Below, one piece after another: positions 1 through 8,411 of a DNA stretch of 64,000 nt. Numbering within the stretch: position 1 is the stretch's first letter; each line of letters begins with the position of its first letter. The stretch is taken from contig JAJYDW010000009.1 in the NCBI GenBank assembly GCA_021790385.1, positions 19,390 through 83,389 of the forward strand, read 5' to 3'. A program made the translations under genes and the position numbers. The notes under the pieces were generated by a model. It made no database searches. It worked only from the letters and a program-made list of their open reading frames with translations, and was not told where the DNA came from. Source of the stretch: Planctomycetota bacterium. Lineage in GTDB: Bacteria; Planctomycetota; Phycisphaerae; WQYP01.

Positions 1-2624
1 CCCACCGCCCGATATAAATCTCCCCGCCGGCCCATCTCGGCATCAATACGCTGCAGCACACTTAAACCGAATTCCCGGTCGCTTTCCACCGCAATGGCCC
101 GGGCATGCGGTAATTGATGGGTGGCATAAGTTTTGAATTCCACGCCCTTCTTAAAGTCAATCAGATAAAGTTCCAGTTCCTGCGGCGAATACCACATCGC
201 CAGATTGGTTACCAGCACGTGCATTAACGTGGATTTTCCGGAACCGGTTTTGCCCGTTACCAGGGCGTGCTGCGCCACTCCCTTGCCCAGGCGGAAGGTT
301 TGCAGCCGCGTGGCCCCGCACCGCCCCACTGCCGCATGCAAATCAGCGTCGCTATGCCGCGTCCAGAACGAATCCATATCCGGGGCAATCGCCGCAAACG
401 AAACCTCCACGCGCTTGGATTCCCGCGCCTGTTTGCCCACCAGGTGCAAAATGGTGGTCAGGTCGTTTTCGTCCGGCGCAGCATCCAACGTCAGCGGAAA
501 CCGGCTGAACACCTCATCCCGCCACACGAACCGATCTTCCTGATACACCAGATTGATGCTGTGGGACTCCAGGTCCTCCAGATGCGTGCCGGCCGGTACA
601 GCCACCCGCGTATCACGATAAACCAGGGTATAAACCCCGCATCGCGCCCCGGTCGTCGCAATGCTGCTTAACCGGCGCAGCGCTTCATCCGAAAAACCCA
701 CCGGCAGGTCCGCAAGCACCAGAAAACGGTACGGTTCAGCCAGTTCCCCCGCCTGAATGTTGTAATCATCAATCGTCTCAAACTCATTGCGAAGGTATTT
801 TTGTATCACCGTTTCCATGTGGTCGGTCAGATCCGCCAGCCGTTGATCAATTTGTTCCGCCTGTGTCCATATCCGGCCACCCACCAGGGCTTCGTCATAA
901 TCCGTCAGGTGCATAAACCCCGCAAAATTCTGCCCCAGACCCACCGGATCAATAAGTGTGAATCTCACCCGCCCCGGCGGCAATGTGGTCAGCAGCCGCG
1001 TCATCACCGCCTGCAGCGCTGCCAGCGCCGCGGGACGGCCGGCACGGTCTGCATGAATCAACAATGATGCATGCCGCGGAAATGCCAGCAGTGCCGGCAT
1101 TGCAAAGCGATTCGGAATGTTGAGTGTAAACGGCCCGTCCCTGGCCGCCTCACGCACAATCGCCTGTACATCCACCGCCAATTCGCCAAACCGCACGGTC
1201 TGGGCAAAATTGCGCGGCGGAACCCAATGCTCCCATTGCCCGGCCTGAGCCGCCGGCCCGGCCGCCGCCGGCTCTGCCGGAGTCTGCAATCTCGACAGGC
1301 CCTGCGTCCACTTTTGCTCCAGCTCCGTCCGCTGAGAGTCGTACTCATTTTTAATACGTAACCGATCTGCCGCGATGCCCTGTTGAATGTTCGCCAGTTC
1401 CCGCTGATACTTTTCCCGCATCTGGGCTTCGCTTTGCTGGTACCATTGCCGGGCTTCCTGCTGCGTTGCGGCATCCTCCTGCTGCACCTGAGATAAACGA
1501 ACCTCGCATTCGGCCGCACTGGCCGCCGTCGCCGCATCACGCTTCGCTTTAGCCTTTTCCAGCAACGCCGCCGCCTTCTCCTTTTCCCGCTGAACTTCGG
1601 CCTTGTGACGCTGACGCGCTGCGGCCAGATCGGCATCATGCGTCAATTTGGCCGCCGCCAACACGGCCCGTGCTTCAAGGTCGGCATAAAATAAAGCCTG
1701 GTGCGCAGGGTGAAAGGCCCGCCGCACCGCACGCCGGGCCATCCAACGCATCACCAGCAGCAGCAAAGCCATCGCCACCACTGCCCCCGTCCCGGTTGCA
1801 CCCATCAGGTTTAAATCCGGCCAGATGACTCCCGGCAGCAACTGCGGTATCCCCACGGCCAGCAGCACCACCACCGCAAACAGCACGTATGGCCATACCC
1901 CAACGAAAAACTTCGCCAGATCAATATGGTCCAGCATCGTCAGAGCCTGATCAATGTCCGCCATATGGCGGTCGAATTGGGCCTGAATATCGGCCTGTTT
2001 GGCCGGAATGGCCGGCCGATCGGATGGATCGCCCGCAGCCGCCGCTTCCGCATCCGGCACGTGCCCATATCGGGCCAACAGCGCGAAAACCGCATCATGT
2101 TTCGCCTTGAGTGTGGCGGCGTTGGTTTCACGCAATTGTCCAAGCTCCGCGTGCAGCCGCTTTTGCTCCGCTTCCAGTTGAATATCCGCTTCCCACACTA
2201 CCTGTTCGTAGTGTTCCTTAATCTGTTTCTGCATGGCGTCAAAGGTTTGCCGGGCCTGCTTTTGAGCCGTAGCATCCGCCGCCCTGGCTGCCTCGGTTTG
2301 CTCCAGCCGCCGGGCCTGTGCCGCGTCCTGCCGCTCCTGAAATTTCTTCGATAACTGCTCCTGCACGTGCCGCCGATTCGCATCCAGATTCGCCAGCGTC
2401 CGCTTTTCGCGGTCGCTCACTTCCGCGGTAGACGCCCCGTACCCGGTTTCGACGGCCGCCTCACGGGCGGCACATTCCGCCGCCAGTTCCATCAACTCCC
2501 GCAAAACTTTACGGGGTAAATCCACCGCAGATTTGGCCGCAGGTTCCATCTTCACGTGGACAAAATCTTCGCCCATTTCCGCTTGAGCAGCCAGCGCTGC
2601 ACCATCATCAGTTTCTTCAGCCAT
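1..2624 (-). CDS. FtsK/SpoIIIE-type ATPase, T7SS EssC/EccC-like (3' end cut by window)
   Basis: This open frame is absent from the ORF track because it runs off the left edge; at least 874 residues read without a stop from an ATG 7 nt after the upstream stop, with AGAGG overlapping that stop. Residues about 50-225 are charged and coiled-coil-like. Two membrane segments follow (about 243-260 and 272-292), then a second charged coiled coil (to about 410). An ATPase domain begins near 690 and carries the Walker A motif VTGKTGSGKST (about 789-799), followed by LYLIDFKKGVEF, typical of FtsK/SpoIIIE motors. Two N-terminal membrane helices followed by ATPase modules match EccC/EssC of type VII secretion, although the long coiled coils are unusual. 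It is the last visible gene of an operon with two WXG100-like proteins, which supports a secretion motor over chromosome segregation. Whether further ATPase domains follow cannot be seen. Confidence 0.85.
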   Translation of the reverse strand, partial: MAEETDDGAALAAQAEMGEDFVHVKMEPAAKSAVDLPRKVLRELMELAAECAAREAAVETGYGASTAEVSDREKRTLANLDANRRHVQEQLSKKFQERQDAAQARRLEQTEAARAADATAQKQARQTFDAMQKQIKEHYEQVVWEADIQLEAEQKRLHAELGQLRETNAATLKAKHDAVFALLARYGHVPDAEAAAAGDPSDRPAIPAKQADIQAQFDRHMADIDQALTMLDHIDLAKFFVGVWPYVLFAVVVLLAVGIPQLLPGVIWPDLNLMGATGTGAVVAMALLLLVMRWMARRAVRRAFHPAHQALFYADLEARAVLAAAKLTHDADLAAARQRHKAEVQREKEKAAALLEKAKAKRDAATAASAAECEVRLSQVQQEDAATQQEARQWYQQSEAQMREKYQRELANIQQGIAADRLRIKNEYDSQRTELEQKWTQGLSRLQTPAEPAAAGPAAQAGQWEHWVPPRNFAQTVRFGELAVDVQAIVREAARDGPFTLNIPNRFAMPALLAFPRHASLLIHADRAGRPAALAALQAVMTRLLTTLPPGRVRFTLIDPVGLGQNFAGFMHLTDYDEALVGGRIWTQAEQIDQRLADLTDHMETVIQKYLRNEFETIDDYNIQAGELAEPYRFLVLADLPVGFSDEALRRLSSIATTGARCGVYTLVYRDTRVAVPAGTHLEDLESHSINLVYQEDRFVWRDEVFSRFPLTLDAAPDENDLTTILHLVGKQARESKRVEVSFAAIAPDMDSFWTRHSDADLHAAVGRCGATRLQTFRLGKGVAQHALVTGKTGSGKSTLMHVLVTNLAMWYSPQELELYLIDFKKGVEFKTYATHQLPHARAIAVESDREFGLSVLQRIDAEMGRRGDLYRAV

Positions 2625-2631
2625 AGTCCTC

Positions 2632-2844
2632 TTATCCACAATCGCGTTTGATATCGCTCAAAATCCGGTTCATATAATCCATTGCACCAACGGCAGAACG
2701 TGAATCTTCCACCAGTGGCCTGATAAAACGCTCTTCAAAGGCATGGCTGTTGGCATCGTTCCACACCATCTGCAGCTCACCCCAGCGGTGTTCCACCTCG
2801 CGTACCAGCTTGCTGATATTTGAACGGCTTTCATGCATGCTCAT
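2632..2844 (-). CDS. Short WXG100-like protein B
   Basis: A 70-residue, mostly helical protein. The ORF track starts it at a GTG three codons earlier; the ATG at 2844 is preferred because AAGGTGG lies about 5 nt upstream. The middle holds WNDANSHAFEERF, which aligns without gaps with WQDQEQRKFTEAF in the other small protein of this operon, giving W-x-D-x5-F-x-E-x-F. Esx/WXG100 proteins are small helical hairpins with W-x-G in the turn; here Gly is replaced by Asp. It lies 7 nt upstream of the FtsK-like ATPase, the usual pairing of substrate or structural partner with motor. It may heterodimerise with the other WXG-like protein; that is inference. Confidence 0.7.
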   Translation of the reverse strand: MSMHESRSNISKLVREVEHRWGELQMVWNDANSHAFEERFIRPLVEDSRSAVGAMDYMNRILSDIKRDCG

Positions 2845-2901
2845 GGACACCACCTTCGATTCCGGAAATTAGTTTTTGCACCAGCCATGATCCGTCCACC
2901 T

Positions 2902-3927
2902 TTACGTACGCGACCACAACCGCCCATCGCGTTGATTGTAAATTCGCAGCAACCCTTCCGGCCCCACCAACACCATAAAACCCGATCCCAAAGCCAGCGC
3001 CTCCGCCAGGTCGGGACGCATTTCTAACAGCCGCCCCACCGGAACCGTCTGAAAGTTTTTCGGGGCCGGGCCATCCACCGGCCCCACATAGACCCCGCCC
3101 TGGCTTAAACGCGTCAATACCCACCTGCCGCCAGGCACGCCATTTTCCGCTATGGTTACCGGTGCATCAGGTTGCAGTTCCACTGATGCCCCACCGGCCA
3201 CCACCATGCGTGCCCGTTCCACCCCACTTAACACCGGCACGGATAACACCACGTTGCGTCCCGGCTCTACTGCCACAGCCTGCGACAAAACATCCTCCGC
3301 TGGGATAACCGCCCGCAGCGCAGCCGCTTCACCATCCTGCAACTTTTCAACCGCCTCACTGGGAGCCCGTGCCATCGCCGGCCCGCCACCGGCACCGGCA
3401 GTTTCTGCACCGGTCGCGCCCGGCACCGCGGATTGAGCCTCCACAGGCGAAGCAATATAGCGTTCAAGACTATCCAGCGCATTGGTCAGATGAGCCAAAG
3501 CCGCGGGCATACCCGCCGCCACGGTGTTGCCCAGCGGCTGTACGCCGCCCCGATACAGCGATATTTCCTTGGGCAAACGCCGAATCCACGCTTTGGTATT
3601 GGCTAATTTCTGCTCCGCTTCCAACAGGCTGTTCCTGGCCTTCAGCACCGCTTTTTGTTCTTCTACCACCGACGGATGGGATCCGCTGGCATCCTTGTAC
3701 AACTGCTTGTCCCGCAGGGTCTGCTGGGCTCTTTGCAGCACTTCCTGGCGTTTGCGTATCTGCCCGCTCCAATACGTGCTTTGTTCCGTTTCCAGCCAGG
3801 TCATGGTGCGGTTGATATCCGAATCCGCATCGCCCAGCGCCAGCCCCGCAGCCTCGCCCACTTTGGCCAGATAGGCGCGAAACCGTTTGATCGCGTCGAT
3901 ATCCTGAACTTTTGCGCCTTCAGCCAT
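2902..3927 (-). CDS. Unrecognised 341-aa protein of the WXG100/FtsK operon
   Basis: No family was recognised. The ATG at 3927 has GGGAG 6 nt upstream. Residues about 1-150 are charged and helical, with heptad-like stretches (KAVLKARNSLLEAEQKLANT) suggesting a coiled coil. Residues about 165-205 form an Ala/Gly/Pro-rich linker. The C-terminal 130 residues look like a compact mixed alpha/beta domain (for example GGRWVLTRLSQGGVYVGPV). There is no signal peptide or membrane segment, so the protein is probably cytoplasmic or exported without a Sec signal. It sits between the two WXG100-like genes with gaps of about 28 and 57 nt, so co-expression is likely. The helical N-terminus plus a distinct C-terminal domain could fit an LXG-like substrate or an accessory component, but no toxin motif was seen. 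Confidence 0.75.
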   Translation of the reverse strand: MAEGAKVQDIDAIKRFRAYLAKVGEAAGLALGDADSDINRTMTWLETEQSTYWSGQIRKRQEVLQRAQQTLRDKQLYKDASGSHPSVVEEQKAVLKARNSLLEAEQKLANTKAWIRRLPKEISLYRGGVQPLGNTVAAGMPAALAHLTNALDSLERYIASPVEAQSAVPGATGAETAGAGGGPAMARAPSEAVEKLQDGEAAALRAVIPAEDVLSQAVAVEPGRNVVLSVPVLSGVERARMVVAGGASVELQPDAPVTIAENGVPGGRWVLTRLSQGGVYVGPVDGPAPKNFQTVPVGRLLEMRPDLAEALALGSGFMVLVGPEGLLRIYNQRDGRLWSRT

Positions 3928-3955
3928 GTTTACTCCCAGCGCCGGACCGGTGCCT

Positions 3956-4228
3956 TTAACGCTGCTTAAGATATTCCTCTATCACATTGGCCTTTTTAGC
4001 CAAAAGCTGTGCATGTTGGTGCGATTCCTCCAAGAAAATGGCGATGGTCTTCAAGGTTTGCTCAAACGCCTCGGTAAATTTTCTCTGTTCCTGATCCTGC
4101 CATACGCTTTCCAATCCGCGCAGGCGCGCCTGCAAACTTCCCACCAGGCCCTGCAGATCATTGTTAAAACGATTGAGATCCTGTGCAAAACGCCTTAGTT
4201 CCACGGGATCCACATTTGCTTTTGCCAT
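3956..4228 (-). CDS. WXG100 family protein A
   Basis: A 90-residue all-helical protein. The ORF track extends it upstream to 119 residues, but the ATG at 4228 has AAGGAG 8 nt before it and gives the usual WXG100 length. Two amphipathic helices (about 6-40 and 50-85) flank the motif VWQDQEQRKFTEAF, a variant W-x-G turn with Asp in place of Gly; the protein ends in a charged helix EEYLKQR. It is the first gene of the minus-strand operon leading through the 341-aa protein and the second WXG-like protein to the FtsK ATPase. In known systems such proteins are secreted dimers or substrate adaptors of the Esx machine. Membership of the WXG100 superfamily is judged by eye. Confidence 0.78.
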   Translation of the reverse strand: MAKANVDPVELRRFAQDLNRFNNDLQGLVGSLQARLRGLESVWQDQEQRKFTEAFEQTLKTIAIFLEESHQHAQLLAKKANVIEEYLKQR

Positions 4229-4248
4229 AAGCCAACTCCTTACAATAT

Positions 4249-4279
4249 CACTATAGTGTAACTGCAACCTGCTTTCCAA
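4249..4279 (-). promoter_or_regulatory. Predicted promoter of the WXG100/FtsK operon, with palindrome
   Basis: On the minus strand TTGGAA (4279-4274) and TATAGT (4255-4250) are separated by 18 nt, about 20 nt before the start of the first WXG100-like gene. The -10 lies inside the perfect 10-bp palindrome CACTATAGTG (4249-4258), which could be an operator or chance. Confidence 0.4.
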
Positions 4280-4406
4280 TGCCCCACACAACCAATCTTC
4301 ACACCGTTTCCACAATGCTTAAGCCGTGCAGTGCGTTCCCACGTAGCCCATGCCCGCTTGACCTGGTTGCCGCACCCCGACTATCCTGCCGCACAAATAA
4401 CCATGG

Positions 4407-4436
4407 TTGATGTACGCGCATTAACCGGAATATAGT
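4407..4436 (+). promoter_or_regulatory. Predicted promoter of the TPR/VWA-like gene
   Basis: TTGATG (4407-4412) and TATAGT (4431-4436), 18 nt apart, would start a transcript roughly 50 nt upstream of the TTG start at 4497. It is divergent from the WXG100 operon promoter about 130 nt away. Confidence 0.4.
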
Positions 4437-4496
4437 TGCTACACCAGCGTTAATCCCATCGGGCCGCTGGATACGGTTAATACAAGGAGGTGGACC

Positions 4497-6176
4497 TTGC
4501 GATTGCTTAGTATGCTTACCGGTGTGCTGCTGGCCACATTTGCCACCGCCACCGCAACAGCTTCAACCCCCAAAGCCCAGGCCCAATCTCTTGATTCCCA
4601 GGCCATAGCCCTGCTTGGTGCCCAACATGACGACACTGCCGCCGTCAAAATTCGCATGGCCTGTCGGCTGGATCCGTTCTGGTCTGAAAGCTGGGGATTG
4701 CGGGCCGTGCTGGCCTTTCGCCAGCATCGATTGGCCACCTCTTACAAATATCTGCTCAAGGCCATCGCTCTTAGGCCCCACGACCCGGCAGAATTAAACA
4801 ACCTGGCCGTACTGGCTCAGGCCCAAAATCACCCCTTACATGCCTGCACGTATTACCTGAAAGCACTTGCCGCCCACCCCGGTGGTCATCAACTCTATGA
4901 CAATATCTGCTCGCAACTCAACTGCATGGGAACCAATCGGTCACTCCGCTTTCGCACCCTGCAAGCCGCCTATGTTGTTACCGATAAGCTCCTACAAAAA
5001 CGCATGGCCGCCAAAGGCCTCATCCGCTATGGTGCCACCTGGGTCTCCAACACCCAACAACAATCCGTGCATAAGATAACCCGTCGGTTTATCAATTTCG
5101 AAAACTCTCTGGTGGCACAATACCTGGCCGATCTGAAAAAACTTCACCACATCAACACGCAAGGCCGCACCAACGAACAACGCATTGCCGCCCTTGTTCG
5201 TTTAAGCAATTCCAATGCCTGGAATAATCCGGTCAATGTAGAACACCAACAACTCTTCGCCGCCCAGATCAAGCGAAATCAACTGCTGGCCGCGCGGGCC
5301 GCAGTACTCCGTCATATGGCCAAAGTGCGCCGGCGTAACCGCAATCTTTTACACACCCCGGTCGGCCGCATTTTTTGCGCCCCGCTGAAAATGATCCTGC
5401 CAGACCCTGCATCCTCTACCGAAACACCACAGAATAATTTCCCGGCTTCATTGAAACACCTGGACTCTTCGCCCGTGGCCGCTTATTCCCTCATCATGCT
5501 GGCCGATCACCAGATCATCGCCCAGATTAAACACCAGATACACTCTGACCGAACGCTTGGCGATAAAAAAGACCTGGCCCTCCAAACCAGATCACTGCAA
5601 ATCGCCAAACACCGGTTAAAGGTGGACATCATCAATGCCCGCGGTCCGGAAGTTCACTTTCTGGGTGCCACCGACCATGCCGTCAAGATCGTCTATATCG
5701 TAGATCACGAAGGCTGCCTGCGCCACACTTACGGCTTCCTCCGCCGCCAACTCGCGGCTTCCATCCATCAACTCCACCACGCCCAGCAATTTGCCGTTAT
5801 CGTCTTCTGCCGCCATTACCATTTTGCAGGCCCGCGCCGGCTTGTCACCGCCACCGCCCGAAATAAACGGCGATGCCTGAAACTGCTCCGCGGCGTAAGA
5901 CCCATGGCCTCGCCGGGCCGTCAGTTGCAATACTTCACCCGCCCGTTCAAAGCCGCTCTTCGCCTACATCCGCAAACCATTTTTTTCCTCACCGGTTCCG
6001 GCTGTGGCCCCCCATTGGCTAAAGACGTGCAACAACTTAACAAAAAACTCCAAGCCCATATTTTTACGTACACACTCATACCTCCCGGTAACAAAGATGC
6101 TTCCACCATCCAGATGATGGCCCAAGAAAATGGTGGCCAGTATCGCAATTTGGTGCCGGATGATATCGGAAATTAA
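4497..6176 (+). CDS. Secreted TPR-like protein with degenerate VWA-like C-terminus
   Basis: A 559-residue protein starting at TTG; AAGGAGG lies 7 nt upstream, which decides the start. The first 22 residues form a signal peptide (MRLLSMLTGVLLATFATATA then Ala-rich). Residues about 30-150 resemble tetratricopeptide repeats (SYKYLLKAIALRPHDPAELN). From about 385 a Rossmann-like domain reads KIVYIVDHEGCLRH, then FAVIVFCRHYHF and IFFLTGSGCG, the pattern of a von Willebrand A domain. The MIDAS DxSxS is replaced by DHEGC, so metal binding is doubtful. It is probably periplasmic or surface exposed. It diverges from the WXG100/FtsK operon, but a functional link is only suggested by position. Exact role unknown. 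Confidence 0.7.
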   Translation: MRLLSMLTGVLLATFATATATASTPKAQAQSLDSQAIALLGAQHDDTAAVKIRMACRLDPFWSESWGLRAVLAFRQHRLATSYKYLLKAIALRPHDPAELNNLAVLAQAQNHPLHACTYYLKALAAHPGGHQLYDNICSQLNCMGTNRSLRFRTLQAAYVVTDKLLQKRMAAKGLIRYGATWVSNTQQQSVHKITRRFINFENSLVAQYLADLKKLHHINTQGRTNEQRIAALVRLSNSNAWNNPVNVEHQQLFAAQIKRNQLLAARAAVLRHMAKVRRRNRNLLHTPVGRIFCAPLKMILPDPASSTETPQNNFPASLKHLDSSPVAAYSLIMLADHQIIAQIKHQIHSDRTLGDKKDLALQTRSLQIAKHRLKVDIINARGPEVHFLGATDHAVKIVYIVDHEGCLRHTYGFLRRQLAASIHQLHHAQQFAVIVFCRHYHFAGPRRLVTATARNKRRCLKLLRGVRPMASPGRQLQYFTRPFKAALRLHPQTIFFLTGSGCGPPLAKDVQQLNKKLQAHIFTYTLIPPGNKDASTIQMMAQENGGQYRNLVPDDIGN

Positions 6177-6332
6177 ATCTCCGCCTGCCCCGGCCATCCA
6201 CATCAGAGCTTGTCCGCCACCCTTAAACCGACTATCCTGCCTTGCCGCAGAAGCCTTTCGGCTCCAACGCCAGGCCTGCGTATTAAAATGATGAAGCCCG
6301 GCTAAAAGCCGCTAACGTCACGGAGTTTACCC

Positions 6333-7577
6333 ATTTTAATTCTTGCCTACTACATTCAAACTCTTAGCCCTTTTATCTGGCAATGGGGCCATTCCGGCTT
6401 TGGCATTCGCTGGTATGGTACCGCATACCTCACCGGTTTTATCCTTGCCTATTTTATTCTCAAAAAACTTATCAAAGACCACCAACTGCATTTACCGCCG
6501 GCCAAATTGCCGGATTTTGTCTTGTTCGTCGCTATTTTCGGCGTGGTCATCGGGGGTCGACTCGGAGAAGCCGCTCTCTATCGCCCCGGCATGTTAACCA
6601 CCTTTACCCACCACTTCCCCTATTGGAGCCTGCTGATGGTGCAGGATGGCGGAATGTCCGCCCATGGCGGCATCATCGGCGTTTTTGTGGCCACCGCTAT
6701 CTTCGCCCGTCGCCATAAATGCAGTTTCCTCAACCTCATCGACGCCGGAGCCATGGTTGCCCCCATCGGCATCGGTTTTGGACGGCTGGCCAACTTCATA
6801 AACGGTGAACTCTATGGCCATGTCTGGCATTCCCGCCTGGCGGTGCAGTTTCCCACAGAATTGATCTATCAGTCCCAACCGCTTGATGCACGTATCCGTT
6901 ACCTTGCCGGCAAAATTAGAACCGTTCACCCCCATCTGGCCCAGTTTATGGATCACAATCCCATCGCCGGGATGGTAACCTTCTTAACCCACCACCTTCA
7001 GGCCCACCATCCCAATCTTTTGCCGGCTCTGGCCCGACATCCCCAGGCGGAAATTGTGCGTCTCGCCCACACCGGCAAGTATCCGTTTCTACAACAGCAA
7101 CTGCAACAAATTCCGGATTTTCTCCGGCAAATTCAACTCAACGTCAACGTCCGCCACCTCTGGCAAACCCTGCATCCAAATTTCCATGGCACGCTGCCCT
7201 TTACTGCCCGCCTCCAGATCATCCGCCTCGCCCGCCAGGGCAATGCCATGGTCATTAATCACCTCCGCCATATTCTCGAACCACGCATTCCATCCCAGCT
7301 CATTGAAGCTTTTTTTGAAGGCTTGGTGCTTTTCCTCATCTGCTGGTTCATCGGCCGCAATTGGCGCAAGGCCGGCATGGCCAGCGGCGCGTTTGCCGTC
7401 TTCTATCCCATCATGCGCATCATTGGGGAACAATTCCGTCAGGGCGATCAACCCAAGCTCATCTTCGGACACTGGATCAGCCTGGGAGTTTTATACAGCG
7501 CGCCCATGCTGATCGTCGGCCTGATTTACTGGATCTATCTCATCCGCCGACCCGTCACGCCGCCTGCCGCCCCCTGA
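6333..7577 (+). CDS. lgt: Prolipoprotein diacylglyceryl transferase, apparent ATT start
   Basis: Lgt transfers diacylglycerol from phosphatidylglycerol to the lipobox Cys of prolipoproteins in the inner membrane. Family motifs are clear: IRWYG in the first membrane region, GGMSAHGGIIG, GRLANFINGELYG, and RIPSQLIEAFFEG near the C-terminus. The ORF track begins at a TTG (6507) that would remove the first helix and IRWYG. The frame stays open back to a TAA at 6303, yet it contains no ATG, GTG or TTG before 6507. The best start is ATT at 6333, with GGAG 7 nt upstream, giving 414 residues. The protein exceeds the usual 260-300 because about 120 extra residues sit between FINGELYG and RIPSQ, presumably in the periplasmic region. 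The convergent ThuA-like gene ends 45 nt downstream. Confidence 0.9.
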   Translation: MLILAYYIQTLSPFIWQWGHSGFGIRWYGTAYLTGFILAYFILKKLIKDHQLHLPPAKLPDFVLFVAIFGVVIGGRLGEAALYRPGMLTTFTHHFPYWSLLMVQDGGMSAHGGIIGVFVATAIFARRHKCSFLNLIDAGAMVAPIGIGFGRLANFINGELYGHVWHSRLAVQFPTELIYQSQPLDARIRYLAGKIRTVHPHLAQFMDHNPIAGMVTFLTHHLQAHHPNLLPALARHPQAEIVRLAHTGKYPFLQQQLQQIPDFLRQIQLNVNVRHLWQTLHPNFHGTLPFTARLQIIRLARQGNAMVINHLRHILEPRIPSQLIEAFFEGLVLFLICWFIGRNWRKAGMASGAFAVFYPIMRIIGEQFRQGDQPKLIFGHWISLGVLYSAPMLIVGLIYWIYLIRRPVTPPAAP

Positions 7578-7622
7578 CTGCGGCTCGATGAATGCTGATC
7601 GCTCATCGCAGCTCGCGACTCC

Positions 7623-8411
7623 TTACCGGAACCCCTGCTCTCCCGGTTTATGCAATGTCGGCCCGCGGGCGGTTATCTTTTCCGGCGCTTTTTCTATAGG
7701 AATGTTCGGACAAGAATCTATCCAGCGACCGCCGCTCGGAGCCGTCCAGCGAACCGCATTGACCAATACCCGCTGCACCTGCGGGTGGTGATACGTGGGG
7801 TACATCTCGTGCCCCGGCCGAAAATAGAAAATCTTCCCGTTACCACGGTGAAACGTGCATCCGCTGCGAAATACTTCCCCACCCTGAAACCACGAAACAA
7901 AAATCGTTTCGTCCGGGTTGGCTATGGCAAATGGCTCCCCATACATTTCCTCATTTTCCAGTTCAAAATACCGGTCAAGGCCCTGAACAATCGGGTGGCC
8001 GGGGTTGCATACCCACAGCCGTTCTTTTTCTCCGGCCTCTCGCCAGGTCAGACTGCAGGTGGTGCCCATCAGACGTTTGAAAATCTTGGAATAATGTCCG
8101 GAATGCAGCACCACCAGTCCTATCCCTTCCAGTACGCGTTTCTGTACACGGGCCACAATTTCATCCTGTACCTGATCATGGGCCGCATGCCCCCACCAGA
8201 TCAGCACATCCGTTTTGGCCAGTACCGTCTCGGTCAGCCCATGTTCCGCTTCGTCCAGCGTGGCGGTGCCAACGGTTACCCCGCCGGCCTTGCGCAACGC
8301 CTCCGCAATGGTTACATGCATTCCCTGTGGATAAATTTCCTTAACTTTGGGATTCGTTTTTTCGTGCCTGAATTCATTCCAGACCGTAACGTGAATGGGT
8401 GCTGCCATCAT
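7623..8411 (-). CDS. ThuA-domain protein
   Basis: A 262-residue soluble protein of the ThuA (trehalose utilisation) family, a glutamine-amidotransferase-like fold common in planctomycetes. Typical motifs are VTVWNEF at the start, [26 protein letters not shown] where a GATase nucleophile would lie, and [20 protein letters not shown] near the end; there is no catalytic Cys in the elbow. GGAG lies 6 nt before the ATG at 8411. ThuA proteins are linked to sugar metabolism, often near Gfo/Idh/MocA oxidoreductases; one such gene lies 1.3 kb away on the other strand. The substrate cannot be told from the sequence. Confidence 0.88.
   Translation of the reverse strand: MMAAPIHVTVWNEFRHEKTNPKVKEIYPQGMHVTIAEALRKAGGVTVGTATLDEAEHGLTETVLAKTDVLIWWGHAAHDQVQDEIVARVQKRVLEGIGLVVLHSGHYSKIFKRLMGTTCSLTWREAGEKERLWVCNPGHPIVQGLDRYFELENEEMYGEPFAIANPDETIFVSWFQGGEVFRSGCTFHRGNGKIFYFRPGHEMYPTYHHPQVQRVLVNAVRWTAPSGGRWIDSCPNIPIEKAPEKITARGPTLHKPGEQGFR

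Noticed and set aside
1058-1639. 193-aa and other minus/plus ORFs listed at 205-2383
   Set aside because: They are shadows of the truncated FtsK-like gene, whose real frame is continuous from 2624 to the window edge and carries Walker A.
6507-7577. Track start of lgt at TTG 6507
   Set aside because: It would remove the first helix and the conserved IRWYG region, which are encoded in the same open frame upstream.
7578-7622. Terminator hairpin between lgt and the ThuA-like gene (CGATGA/TCATCG)
   Set aside because: The stem is short and there is no T-run on either strand.
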